DNA of 64,000 nt from positions 62,179 to 126,178 of the forward strand of contig PLTA01000061.1 in assembly GCA_003164295.1 (NCBI GenBank). The letters are read 5' to 3'. The notes under the pieces were generated by a model, which was not told where the DNA came from, searched no databases, and saw only the letters and a program-made list of their open reading frames with translations. Positions 26,497 through 35,100 of the stretch are shown piece by piece. The DNA comes from Candidatus Bathyarchaeota archaeon. GTDB taxonomy: Archaea > Thermoproteota > Bathyarchaeia > Bathyarchaeales > Bathycorpusculaceae. The position numbers and the translations under genes are program-made. Position 1 is the stretch's first letter. Each line of letters opens with the position of its first letter.

Positions 26497-27609
26497 TTAT
26501 TTAAGTAAAATTTCTTTTATCTTTTTTGTGAGTTTTTGGTTGTCTTTAGCAGATCTAACTGTGACTCTGAAGTAGCTGTCATCTAAGCCCACGAAAGTGC
26601 AGCAATCACGAATTAACATGCGCTCCTTAGTAAGTAGTTCCTTGAGTTCGGTAGAAGTGATTTTTCGATTGGTGATTCTTACAAGCAAGAAATTTGTCAC
26701 AGAAGGGTAAACATGTAACCCTTCAATTTCACTTAGATTCTTTGCAAGCTCCGCTCGTTCTTTGGCTATTGTTCTTTTTGTATTACCGATGAAATCAATG
26801 TCTTTAAACGCTGCAAGAGTCGCGCAGCTTGCAAGACTGTTGATGCTCCACGGAATCCTCACGTTTTCCAGCTTTTTGACAAGGTTCGGCGCTGCTATGC
26901 CGTAGCCTAATCGTATGCCTGCCATACCATAGAATTTTGTAACTGACCTAATAACAAAAAGGTTTTCGTAACCTTTTACCAAACCTGCTAACGTTGTCTC
27001 TTGTCCTTTCTCAGCAAACTCGATATAATTTTCATCCACACTGAAAATGACGTTTTTATTTTGGCAGAAGTCGAGAAGATCAATTAGCGGTTCTTTGTTG
27101 TATAGTGTTCCTGAAGGACTGTGGGGGTTGCAAATGCAAAGGATTTTTGTATCCTTACTAAATTCTCGCTTGATTTTTTCAATTTCTAAAGTGCAGCTTT
27201 CGGGTAATTGAATAAACGCTGCTTTACCGCCAACCCGTATCGCCGCCTTTTCGTATTCACTGAATGATGGGACAGGAATGAGCGCTTCGAAGCCTCGGGG
27301 TAAAATTTCTGTTATAGCGTAAATTAACTCGATAGAACCATTACCCAAAACGATGTTTTCTTCATCCACGCCATGCCCAACATATTTTGCAACTTCCATT
27401 TTGAACTCGACAGGGTTGGGGTCAGGATAAAACTTTATGAGATTAGCATATTGCTTGACAGCTTCAACAGCTTTTGGTGAAGGTCCAAGAAAATTAATGG
27501 GTCCACTAAACTCAAGTACTTCTTCGACAGGAACGTTGTATTTTCTGCTAAACCCCCAAATGTCTCCGCCGTGGCTGATAAACCTGCGTTCCTTACATGT
27601 GCCCGACAA
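26497..27609 (-). CDS. cobD: L-threonine-O-3-phosphate decarboxylase-like aminotransferase
   Basis: The 370-residue protein is a class I/II PLP enzyme of the CobD/HisC group. HGGDIW at residues 13-18 is typical of CobD rather than HisC. SVTKFYGMAGIRLGYG holds the PLP-binding Lys, and CNPHSPSG and SVDENYIEF are also conserved. CobD makes (R)-1-amino-2-propanol phosphate, the side chain that CbiB attaches. HisC-like activity cannot be excluded, but the corrinoid genes in the window favour CobD. It overlaps the upstream membrane-protein gene by 17 bases. Confidence 0.83.
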   Translation of the reverse strand: MSGTCKERRFISHGGDIWGFSRKYNVPVEEVLEFSGPINFLGPSPKAVEAVKQYANLIKFYPDPNPVEFKMEVAKYVGHGVDEENIVLGNGSIELIYAITEILPRGFEALIPVPSFSEYEKAAIRVGGKAAFIQLPESCTLEIEKIKREFSKDTKILCICNPHSPSGTLYNKEPLIDLLDFCQNKNVIFSVDENYIEFAEKGQETTLAGLVKGYENLFVIRSVTKFYGMAGIRLGYGIAAPNLVKKLENVRIPWSINSLASCATLAAFKDIDFIGNTKRTIAKERAELAKNLSEIEGLHVYPSVTNFLLVRITNRKITSTELKELLTKERMLIRDCCTFVGLDDSYFRVTVRSAKDNQKLTKKIKEILLK

Positions 27610-28135
27610 CTTTCTCTTCCTCCATGAGTTTGCCTACTTCTTTTTCAACTTGTAATTCTGCTTTATAGTGAGCGTTATACAAGTTAACAACCTTGTACAG
27701 CCAGTAAACTACTCCAACGCCCAACGTAACAATTGTGATTACAACATAAGTTTTTATCGGTATAGTCTGAGGCATAAAGATCCGATTAGGAAAAGCAGCC
27801 GCGAGAAAGGCATCTTGATTACGTTCGTGCATCGCCAAATCCCTTGACAACAAATAAACAATAACGAAAATGGGCACAATCAAAATGATGCTGGCAGTCC
27901 ACGTCTTAGCATTCATCCCTGCACGATGCTCGTTTACTGCAGGCGCTTTCTTTCCTTGACTTTTTAAACGTTCTGAAACCTGTTTCTCCAATTCAGCTTC
28001 ATGCTGAAAATGCCTGTTTCTGCCATCAACCAAGCGATAAAACATGGGAAAAAAAGCAACACCGAAAGTAACAATAGCCCCGAGAAACCACATTGAAAAC
28101 CAAATTTTTCTATCAGCATAAACTTTATTCTGCAT
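27593..28135 (-). CDS. Small membrane protein with internal duplication
   Basis: The 180-residue protein has hydrophobic helices at about residues 12-32, 80-97 and 125-147. Two helices are followed by similar charged stretches, FYRLVDGRNRHFQHEAELE and YWLYKVVNLYNAHYKAELQ, so the protein looks like an internal duplication. I do not recognise a function; the pattern recalls DUF4234-like membrane proteins. It is translationally coupled to the cobD gene by a 17-base overlap, which suggests a common transcript but not a common job. Confidence 0.7.
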   Translation of the reverse strand: MQNKVYADRKIWFSMWFLGAIVTFGVAFFPMFYRLVDGRNRHFQHEAELEKQVSERLKSQGKKAPAVNEHRAGMNAKTWTASIILIVPIFVIVYLLSRDLAMHERNQDAFLAAAFPNRIFMPQTIPIKTYVVITIVTLGVGVVYWLYKVVNLYNAHYKAELQVEKEVGKLMEEEKVVGHM

Positions 28136-28247
28136 ACTGGGTTTCCATCTTTGGCATCAAACTTTGCTTTCAACTGCTTACATGGTTGCAGTGCCAAACT
28201 TTATAAGTTCTTCCATTGGCATCTAAAAGTAAAATGGGCGAGGGGAA

Positions 28248-28931
28248 ATGCTGCTTTCGATCATAATTCCCGTGTACAACGAGGAATTAACTATAGGCAA
28301 CATTATTGATCGAACAAAAAAAGTTATGCAGCAAACAGGCTTAGTGAACGAAATAATTGTCGTTGATGATCAATCATTTGATAAATCGCTTGAAAGGGCT
28401 AAGCACCATGGCGCAAAGGTTTTCAGTTTGAAGCAGCATTTGGGTAAAGGCTATGCTTTGCGTGCGGGTTTTGCAAAAGCGAAAGGAGACGTAATTGTTA
28501 CCATTGATTCTGATGGCTCTCATGAACCTGAAGAGTTGCTTGAAGTTTTGGCGCCGGTTGTTGAAGGAAAGGCCGACTTGGTGATAGGTTCACAGTACAT
28601 GAATCAAAAATCCGTGGCTGCAAGAAAACTCAACGCTTTCGGGGTTAAACTATTTAACGTTTTCATCCGACTTTTAACAGGGGTTGACATCACTGATTCC
28701 CAATCAGGTTATCGCGATATGACGCGTGAAGTCCTAAAAAGCCAAAAGCCAAAATCAGGTGGATACGAAATAGAATCTGAAATGTTAATGAGAACGGCCA
28801 AAAATGGCTTTCGAGTCACTGAGATGCCAGTAAGCTTTGAGCAGCGAACCTACGGTAGATCAGGCGTTGACCCAATAATCGATGGCTTCAAAATTTTATT
28901 ATCAATAGTTTCAGCGTCTGTGAAGGGTTAA
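28248..28931 (+). CDS. Family 2 glycosyltransferase, dolichyl-phosphate-sugar synthase-like
   Basis: The 227-residue protein has the GT-A fold: SIIIPVYNEE at the start, IIVVDDQS, TIDSDGSHEP (DxD metal and nucleotide-sugar binding) and DSQSGYR. No membrane helix is evident. It resembles archaeal dolichyl-phosphate mannose or glucose synthases (DPM1-like), which load a sugar onto a lipid carrier for glycan assembly. A gaggggaa element precedes the ATG. It is first in a run of three glycosyltransferases that overlap or nearly touch. Confidence 0.87.
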   Translation: MLLSIIIPVYNEELTIGNIIDRTKKVMQQTGLVNEIIVVDDQSFDKSLERAKHHGAKVFSLKQHLGKGYALRAGFAKAKGDVIVTIDSDGSHEPEELLEVLAPVVEGKADLVIGSQYMNQKSVAARKLNAFGVKLFNVFIRLLTGVDITDSQSGYRDMTREVLKSQKPKSGGYEIESEMLMRTAKNGFRVTEMPVSFEQRTYGRSGVDPIIDGFKILLSIVSASVKG

Positions 28932-28935
28932 CGAA

Positions 28936-29940
28936 GTGACTGGTAGCGCATTTCCAAAAGTTTCGATTATAGTTGCCGCTTACAATAGCCAACAAACCAT
29001 CGAAGAATGCCTCAAATCCATTTTGGCTTTAGATTATGCTGAGGGCTCAATTGAAGTCATCGTTATGGACGGTGGTTCCAAAGATTCCACTGTAAAAATA
29101 GCGGAAAAGTTCCCTGTTAAGGTGCTTTCTATTCGTATAAACGCACCAGCTGCCTACAACTACGCCATGAAAATCACTGCGCACGAAGTTTTGGGCTTTA
29201 TAGATGCCGATGCAAGAGTGCAACCTCAATGGCTCAAGCTTCTTGTACCTCACTTGGAAGAACATCAAGTGGCAGGAGTCAGCGGCAGCATAGAAACATG
29301 GAATACTGATAACCCTTGGGCAAAAAGCATCGGGTATGAAATTAAAAATCGATATCGCCGCATAGGAAAATATACTGGTCGTATAGCCACCATGAATTTG
29401 CTGCTGAAAAAAGCAGTTATTGCAGAAGTTGGTGGGTGGGACGAAAACTTGCCCAGCCAGTACGACACAGACTTTGGTGTTAGAATTAGCGCTAAAGGCT
29501 ATAAAATCGCTTATGAACCCAAAGCTGTTTGCTATCACTATAATAGGCCAACTCTGCATGCTTATTATAGGCAGCAGCTGCAATATGGAAAAAACACGCT
29601 TAAACTTTATTTTAAGCATGGTGGATTGGCGAAGGGCGATGAAATCACCGATTTTGGCATGAACATTCAGCCGGTTTTGCTTTTGGCGTTGTTTGGGTTT
29701 TTCCTTGTGGGATTTATACCTCTTCTTAGACCTTTATGGTATGTTTCGGGCTTAATTTTGTTGGCAATGTTGGTCTATTTTGTTTATTGTGCCGTCAAGA
29801 TTGTTATAGGATACAAAGATCGTGCGGCTTGGCGTTTAGTGGTGCTTTACTTTGTGAGGTCGTTCGCGTGGTTTGTCGGTGCAATAGCTACCACAGCTAA
29901 CTATCTAGGCGACAAAGGGAGGAAAACACTTCATACATAA
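28936..29940 (+). CDS. Family 2 glycosyltransferase with C-terminal membrane helices
   Basis: The 334-residue protein starts with GTG four bases after the previous stop. It has VSIIVAAYNSQQTIEECL, VIVMDGGSKDSTV and FIDADARVQP (DxD) in the catalytic part (1-230). Two or three membrane helices (about 240-330) end it. It is typical of membrane glycosyltransferases that work on lipid-linked oligosaccharides or envelope glycans. The gene order suggests it acts with the flanking glycosyltransferases, perhaps on the sequon-rich surface proteins elsewhere in the window (inference). Confidence 0.87.
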   Translation: MTGSAFPKVSIIVAAYNSQQTIEECLKSILALDYAEGSIEVIVMDGGSKDSTVKIAEKFPVKVLSIRINAPAAYNYAMKITAHEVLGFIDADARVQPQWLKLLVPHLEEHQVAGVSGSIETWNTDNPWAKSIGYEIKNRYRRIGKYTGRIATMNLLLKKAVIAEVGGWDENLPSQYDTDFGVRISAKGYKIAYEPKAVCYHYNRPTLHAYYRQQLQYGKNTLKLYFKHGGLAKGDEITDFGMNIQPVLLLALFGFFLVGFIPLLRPLWYVSGLILLAMLVYFVYCAVKIVIGYKDRAAWRLVVLYFVRSFAWFVGAIATTANYLGDKGRKTLHT

Positions 29941-31126
29941 AGTCTGCTTTATTTCGCCTGAATATTGGCCCTTGTCAGGTGGTACAGGATCCTACGTTTA
30001 CTACCTCTCAAACGAACTCTTAAAAAACGGCTACAAAATCTACGTCGTCACAGGCTCAAACCAAGCCCAAGACATCCAAGTTAACCCTAACCTCAACGTT
30101 TCCTTCCTAAAAATCCCAAGAACACCCATAATCAAATCTTTCATGATTGCAGCCACCAGCAATCGCAAACTCCAAAGCGTCCGCAATACAGCAAATGTAG
30201 ATATTACCCATCCCCAACTACCTCTGACCCCCAATTTTGCTGTGCCACCCAACTTTGGAAAAACCCTTGTGTGCACTGTCCATTCAACTTGGAAAGGCGA
30301 GGCTAAAGCTATCGGTGGTGAACCATACAGCCGTTTAAACGCAAACGAGAAGTTTCTGGTGAGTTTTAACTGGTTTTTGCGTTTCTTTGAGGAAGGCATG
30401 CTTAGAAGAGCAAGAAAGATCATCGCTGTCAGCCACTTCACCAAGTGGGAGCTGACAAATTACTACAAGATCCCTCCAAGCAAAATACAGGTCATTCACA
30501 ATGGTGTTGATATCAACAAGTTCAAGCCAGTCACTGACAAACGCAAGGTCAAAGCGGAATTGGGCTTGGACCCCGACGATTTAGCCATAGTCTCCGTCGG
30601 ACGGCTCTATGCTCGCAAAGGTTTGTTTACTCTAATCGAAAGTATGCCAGCTGTCACAAAACGTTTCCCTAAAGCCAAATTCATCATTTCAGGTAAAGGG
30701 CAAAGTGATGAAATGCACAAATTAATTGTTCACGCGGAGAAACTAGGCGTTAATAGCAACATCGTTTTTACAGGTTATTACCCCGATGCGAAGTTGCCAA
30801 AACTCTATCAAGCTGCAGATGTCTTTGCGTTCTCGACTTTCTACGAGCATCACCCCTTTGCAGTGTTGGAAGCTCTATCAACAGGCTTACCTGTTGTGAC
30901 TACCAATGTGGGAGGTATCCCTGAAACCATTGACAGCGGCAAAAACGGGCTTTTGGTGGAACCTTTTAGCCCCAAGCAGTTTTCTAAGAGCATCTTGTAT
31001 TTACTTGAGCATCCAGATGAGGCAAAAGAGATAGGTGCAAAAGCACGCATTACAATTGAACAGAAATTAGACTGGCGCATAGTGGTCAAAGATGCCATGA
31101 AAGTTTATGATGAATCTCTACGTTAA
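29933..31126 (+). CDS. Family 4 glycosyltransferase with non-standard start
   Basis: The GT-B protein has GGTGSYVYYLSNEL near the N-terminus (acceptor domain), HNGVDINKFKP in the linker and EALSTGLPVVTTNVGGIPE (nucleotide-sugar binding with conserved Glu). The first usual start is TTG 29972, but the conserved KVCFISPEYWPLSGG strand lies partly before it. No ATG, GTG or TTG is found upstream. A gggagg element (29917-29922) points to a start near 29930, where ATA 29933 would give 397 residues and overlap the previous stop. I set the start there as the best guess. Confidence 0.8.
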   Translation: MHKVCFISPEYWPLSGGTGSYVYYLSNELLKNGYKIYVVTGSNQAQDIQVNPNLNVSFLKIPRTPIIKSFMIAATSNRKLQSVRNTANVDITHPQLPLTPNFAVPPNFGKTLVCTVHSTWKGEAKAIGGEPYSRLNANEKFLVSFNWFLRFFEEGMLRRARKIIAVSHFTKWELTNYYKIPPSKIQVIHNGVDINKFKPVTDKRKVKAELGLDPDDLAIVSVGRLYARKGLFTLIESMPAVTKRFPKAKFIISGKGQSDEMHKLIVHAEKLGVNSNIVFTGYYPDAKLPKLYQAADVFAFSTFYEHHPFAVLEALSTGLPVVTTNVGGIPETIDSGKNGLLVEPFSPKQFSKSILYLLEHPDEAKEIGAKARITIEQKLDWRIVVKDAMKVYDESLR

Positions 31127-32091
31127 CCGATTTCTACGGGTTTGCCTCGATAAGCCATCGTTACCTTCTGGAACAGCTTCACTATATCCAGTGAGCAGAA
31201 GAAAACTTTGGTAAGATATTCGTGTTGGTAAATCATCATCTGTGCTTTCACAGGCAAATCAATCTGCGGCGGCTCAAATCTATGCTCGACTTTTGAAATA
31301 GACAAACCTTCAACACCGATGTCGTCTTCATGTAGACCAGTTTTGTTAGCGATATAGCTCAGATATGTTTCTTTCCAGTCCAACATCATAACTTTAGCTG
31401 TAGTTATGTCCACAGCTAACGCATCGTTGCCTGTCAGCATAAGCCCCATTTTAACTGGTTTACCCTTGGTTGGACCATTGCCTTCGATGCCTATCCTTGC
31501 ATCCATAATCGTCAATTGCGGCTTGAACAGAGTGTATAGGCGATAGAAAACTTCAGGTAAATACGGATGCAAATAGATCCGTTTGTTGCTGGGCACGCAA
31601 CCAAAGAGGTTTTTGATGGCGCCGCTGTAAGCCATAAACTCATGAGTTTTCATCAAGGGCAAATCCACCACAGCATCAGCTTCGAGGACGGTTTTGGGAA
31701 GAAATAGACGTTTCAAAGGGGTGTTGCCTTGGAATTTTACTTCAACGACTTTGTCTTCAGAGAGGTTGATGACGCTGCCACCTGCCGCTTTAACTGCTGC
31801 TTCGGCGCCTGTTTTATCGAACGCTGTCCAGCAAGGATAATTAAAGCCGTTTGACTCGCCCACAATGACCTCGCTGTTCACATCACGTAGCAAGCCAACA
31901 AGTTGCCGCATCAATTCTGGGCTCGTAACAACACCCGGCAGATATTCTGGGTGACTTAAGTTTGGTTTAATGAAAATTTTGTGTTTGCCATGTAACCCTG
32001 AATTAGCGACGGCTTCCTTTACAATATTGCTTATATCGTCTTTTGCACGGAAAATTTTAACCGTTTTTGGTTGGTTATGCACTTTTGGCAC
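31123..32091 (-). CDS. DUF362 domain protein
   Basis: The 322-residue protein matches the DUF362 family: VKEAVANSGL, IFIKPNLSHPE, VVTSPELMRQL, VVDLPLMKTHEFMAYSGAIK and LFGCVPSNKR. Some members are fused to ferredoxin domains, but no Cys cluster is present here. Function in the family is unknown, though it is often beside redox or radical SAM genes. It overlaps the upstream SPASM radical SAM gene by 17 bases, so they are probably co-translated and may act together. It converges with the glycosyltransferase gene at 31126 with a four-base overlap. Confidence 0.85.
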   Translation of the reverse strand: MPKVHNQPKTVKIFRAKDDISNIVKEAVANSGLHGKHKIFIKPNLSHPEYLPGVVTSPELMRQLVGLLRDVNSEVIVGESNGFNYPCWTAFDKTGAEAAVKAAGGSVINLSEDKVVEVKFQGNTPLKRLFLPKTVLEADAVVDLPLMKTHEFMAYSGAIKNLFGCVPSNKRIYLHPYLPEVFYRLYTLFKPQLTIMDARIGIEGNGPTKGKPVKMGLMLTGNDALAVDITTAKVMMLDWKETYLSYIANKTGLHEDDIGVEGLSISKVEHRFEPPQIDLPVKAQMMIYQHEYLTKVFFCSLDIVKLFQKVTMAYRGKPVEIG

Positions 32092-33457
32092 CTTTCACTC
32101 CCATGATACAGCCTGGGTCGCCGTTGAGCATGTCACCGTTATGATACGCTGCTGAACGGGCTCTGCAGCCGCCGCAGATGTATTTGTAATCGCATTTGCC
32201 ACATGACCCTTTCAAGTTTGATCTATTTCGGAAAGCCTTGAAGAGTGGCGCGTTTAGCCACACGTCTTGGAACTTTTCGGTTTTGAGGTTTCCTACATTT
32301 ACCGGCAGAAAGACACATGGATGCACATCTCCCTGTGGAGACAACGAGCAGTAAAGTCGACCTGCACCACATCCGCCGATGAAGTCGCCAAGGGGCACGG
32401 CTCTTTTGGTTACTTTTACGGTTTGCATGTGAGCCATAGACAGTGTTACTTCACCTGTACCTGATTGACCTTGACATTGCAATGCTACCCGAGCCAGTTG
32501 CGGGGCAGTTGCGAGAATCGTGGTTTTGCACCCAGCTGACATACGATTAAGCAGGTATTGCATGACTTTTTCACGTTCTTGCGGGGAAAGGTCCTGATCA
32601 AAATGTGCTTTGCCCCGTCCAGTCGGAATAAAATTGAAGTAAGTGAAACGTTCCGCATGTATTTCTTCTGCTAAATCAATTATTGCGGGTAACTCTGACA
32701 TGTTATTTTTTCCCACAGTCGTTGCGATGCATACGCATAAATCTGCCTCTACGCAGTTTTTGAGGCCAGCTACCGCTTTATCGAACGTGCCAGGAACACC
32801 TCGGAATTCATCATGTGTCTTGGCGGATGCACCATCGATGCTGACGTCGATGTAGTTCACTTTGGCTTCCTTGATTTTCTGAACATTCTCTTTTGTGAGC
32901 AAGGTGCCGTTTGAGGCAAGTGACACGTAGAGTCCACGGTCAGATGCATGTCGTGCAACCTCAAAGAAATCGCTGCGCGTTAAAGGTTCGCCTCCGCTGA
33001 AAGCCAACGCCGTCACGCCAGCATCAGCAAGCTGATCCACAATCGCAAACGCTTGTTCAGTGCTTAATTCTTCCTCTTGAACCGCGCCGCTGTTGGAGTA
33101 GCAGTGCTTGCAGGCTAAGTTGCATTTGTGAGTAAAATCCCAAACAACCAAAAACGGCGCAGAAAGTGACATTGGTTTTTTTATGCCAAAATAAGCAAAC
33201 GACCGTACCAAATTAAGAACCGCTGTTCTGGCGTAACGGTCCGCCAAGAGTTTCTCAACTTTTTCCCGCTTAAAGTTTAAACTTCGCCTTAAGAATTCAA
33301 CCCAGAAACCAATAATTTGAGAGTAGAGTCCGCTGCACTTTTCGCATTTCTGGTCTGTTTTTCCCGCATAATCATCTAGGGCTGCTTCAAGAACTGTTCT
33401 GCCACATGCTGGGCATTTTTTGAGAGACATTTGTAGCATCCGTTTGGTCATAGGCAT
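32075..33457 (-). CDS. Radical SAM/SPASM protein with N-terminal zinc-ribbon-like motif
   Basis: From ATG 33457 the protein has 460 residues. CPAC at 15-18 and CEKC at 38-41 form a possible zinc ribbon. CNLACKHC at 112-119 is the radical SAM motif, FSGGEPLTR follows, and CGKCDYKYICGGC near the end is a SPASM-type cluster region. The open frame reaches TTG 33517, but a TATA-like aataaagg near 33537 would place transcription start near 33510, favouring the inner ATG. It resembles AhbD/PqqE-like proteins that modify peptides or tetrapyrroles; the substrate is unknown. It overlaps the DUF362 gene. Confidence 0.86.
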   Translation of the reverse strand: MPMTKRMLQMSLKKCPACGRTVLEAALDDYAGKTDQKCEKCSGLYSQIIGFWVEFLRRSLNFKREKVEKLLADRYARTAVLNLVRSFAYFGIKKPMSLSAPFLVVWDFTHKCNLACKHCYSNSGAVQEEELSTEQAFAIVDQLADAGVTALAFSGGEPLTRSDFFEVARHASDRGLYVSLASNGTLLTKENVQKIKEAKVNYIDVSIDGASAKTHDEFRGVPGTFDKAVAGLKNCVEADLCVCIATTVGKNNMSELPAIIDLAEEIHAERFTYFNFIPTGRGKAHFDQDLSPQEREKVMQYLLNRMSAGCKTTILATAPQLARVALQCQGQSGTGEVTLSMAHMQTVKVTKRAVPLGDFIGGCGAGRLYCSLSPQGDVHPCVFLPVNVGNLKTEKFQDVWLNAPLFKAFRNRSNLKGSCGKCDYKYICGGCRARSAAYHNGDMLNGDPGCIMGVKGAKSA

Positions 33458-33596
33458 AGTTATTACAGCGTTCCAGAAACTGTCGTGGCTGAGTAAACTC
33501 AAGCGGGTCTTCTCCAAGCGGTCTTGATACCTTTATTGGATACGTGGGGATGTTAAATATTTCTCTAAAAAAAGCCTGCTCGCCAATTAACGAATT

Positions 33597-34211
33597 CTAT
33601 CTGTTTTGAAATATTTTTTCTGCGAGTTTCAAGTCTTTGGTCGTGTTTATGTTTAGAAGAACTTCAACTTCTTTTGTGATTAAGGCGCAAGTTTCAATTT
33701 TGCCTTCTCCCTGAATTTTAGAGCCATTAACTATGTTTACTCCTGAAACGGCATACCATACGCCGTTGTACTCATCAGTTGAGTCAACTGACAAACCCAA
33801 ATCCTCACGCGTCTCGATGGGCACAAAAACAGCGTAGAAATCTTTGCCACACTCTTCAAATTGAGAAACGATCTTATCAAGGAACTTGCCTTTGATGGCC
33901 GGAGAGTCAGCTGGAATTGTCAAAACTGGACCCATCAAACCAGCCATAAGTGTCGCCTGTTTGAGGTCATTGTGGTAGCCTTTGGCATCGGTGCGCAAAA
34001 CCTTCCATCCCCTGAGTTGGCAATGCTTCTCTGTTTCGGGAGTATTCGCGCTGGTTACTACATAAAACTCTGAAATGTTTTGCGCGCTTGAAACTGCCTT
34101 AGCAACCCAGTCAATTAACGGTTTACCTAGAAGGGGCAAAAGCGGTTTCTCTACGGGCAATCCCATTCGGGTGCCTTTTCCGCCAGCCATAATTAAGGCG
34201 GGAACTTTCAC
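33597..34211 (-). CDS. cobY: Adenosylcobinamide-phosphate guanylyltransferase CobY (copy 1)
   Basis: The 204-residue protein begins MKVPALIMAGGKGTRMG, the nucleotide-binding loop of the NTP-transferase fold, then EKPLLPLLGKPLIDWV. PADSPAIKG holds the Asp expected to bind metal. Length and pattern fit archaeal CobY, which replaces bacterial CobU and makes adenosylcobinamide-GDP. It overlaps the upstream CobS gene by four bases. A second CobY lies at 44308-44916. Molybdopterin guanylyltransferase is an alternative, but the CobS coupling favours CobY. Confidence 0.87.
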   Translation of the reverse strand: MKVPALIMAGGKGTRMGLPVEKPLLPLLGKPLIDWVAKAVSSAQNISEFYVVTSANTPETEKHCQLRGWKVLRTDAKGYHNDLKQATLMAGLMGPVLTIPADSPAIKGKFLDKIVSQFEECGKDFYAVFVPIETREDLGLSVDSTDEYNGVWYAVSGVNIVNGSKIQGEGKIETCALITKEVEVLLNINTTKDLKLAEKIFQNR

Positions 34212-35053
34212 TTCAACACCGCCAACAATGCAAACATAACAGCAAGCAAAATCAGCGTCACTGCCCTAGCAACCTCGTTTGTAGCCCCAATCGTGTCGCC
34301 TGAGACTCCGCCAAAAACGCGTTCTGAAACTTTCTCCATAATAAGCGCCACAGGAATGCTCAACAACACCACTGCAACGCCAACTAAGCCCAGAAGAGGA
34401 CTGAGCGTGTAAGCAAAAAATGGGTAAACAATCAAAACCGAAAGTCCGTAAGCGACAAAGTTTAATTTCTTTTTTGCTTTTGCAAGAAAAATAGAGCCTA
34501 ATCCTTTATGCGTTGGTTTTCCAACCCAAACAATGGTGACCATCGCCAATTTGGCTGACACCTCAGCAGCAATTATTGCGCTGAAGGCAAGTAACGGACT
34601 GAAAATGAAAAATAATCCCATAAAAGCGGCAAACTCTACAATTATCGCAAGTACAGCTCCTGAATAAGTTACAGTCCACGCGTGAGCAACCATTTTTCGG
34701 TCATGGAGGTTTCCAAGACCAACAGCGTTGCCTAAATCGATCAACCCATCAAAATGCTGAAGTCCCGTTACAACAAGTAGGAAAGCTAAGGTCATAGCGG
34801 CAACTGCGACCTTCGATAAGACATCAGTCGGCACCGTAACAACTGAATTAACTGCACCAAGTAAAAACCGAACAATAAAACCTGAACCAACAAAGTAAGT
34901 CGCAGCCAGTAAGCCTATAAAGCCGCCGATTAATGGAAAAAGATACACGTTTTCGGCTGCGGTGAAAATAAAATCTTCTTTCCCCCCAACTGGAATAATT
35001 GTAAGGAAGGACAGCAAATCCCTAAATGTTTTTATAGGTTTCACAGGCGACAT
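34208..35053 (-). CDS. cobS: CobS-like adenosylcobinamide-GDP ribazoletransferase (copy 1, altered Asp motif)
   Basis: The 281-residue multi-helix membrane protein starts FRDLLSFLTIIPVGG and has YLFPLIGGFIGLL and DTIGATNEVAR, all typical of CobS, which joins alpha-ribazole (phosphate) to adenosylcobinamide-GDP. The Asp motif reads DGLIDLGNA, whereas copy 2 (43562-44317) has DGLLDFGDG. The third Asp is therefore Asn here. The protein also has a larger central region than copy 2. This may mark a changed substrate or reduced activity. It is divergent from the GalE-like gene with a shared AT-rich promoter region (about 35069-35082). Confidence 0.87.
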   Translation of the reverse strand: MSPVKPIKTFRDLLSFLTIIPVGGKEDFIFTAAENVYLFPLIGGFIGLLAATYFVGSGFIVRFLLGAVNSVVTVPTDVLSKVAVAAMTLAFLLVVTGLQHFDGLIDLGNAVGLGNLHDRKMVAHAWTVTYSGAVLAIIVEFAAFMGLFFIFSPLLAFSAIIAAEVSAKLAMVTIVWVGKPTHKGLGSIFLAKAKKKLNFVAYGLSVLIVYPFFAYTLSPLLGLVGVAVVLLSIPVALIMEKVSERVFGGVSGDTIGATNEVARAVTLILLAVMFALLAVLK

Positions 35054-35069
35054 ATAACCTACAACAATC

Positions 35070-35082
35070 TAATTAAAATATA
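35070..35082 (+). promoter_or_regulatory. TATA box for a leaderless GalE-like transcript
   Basis: The stretch taattaaaatata, centred about 27 bases before ATG 35101, has leaderless promoter spacing. Its complement may also serve the divergent CobS gene (ATG 35053). Confidence 0.5.
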
Positions 35083-35100
35083 GACTTTGTCGTGAATTGT

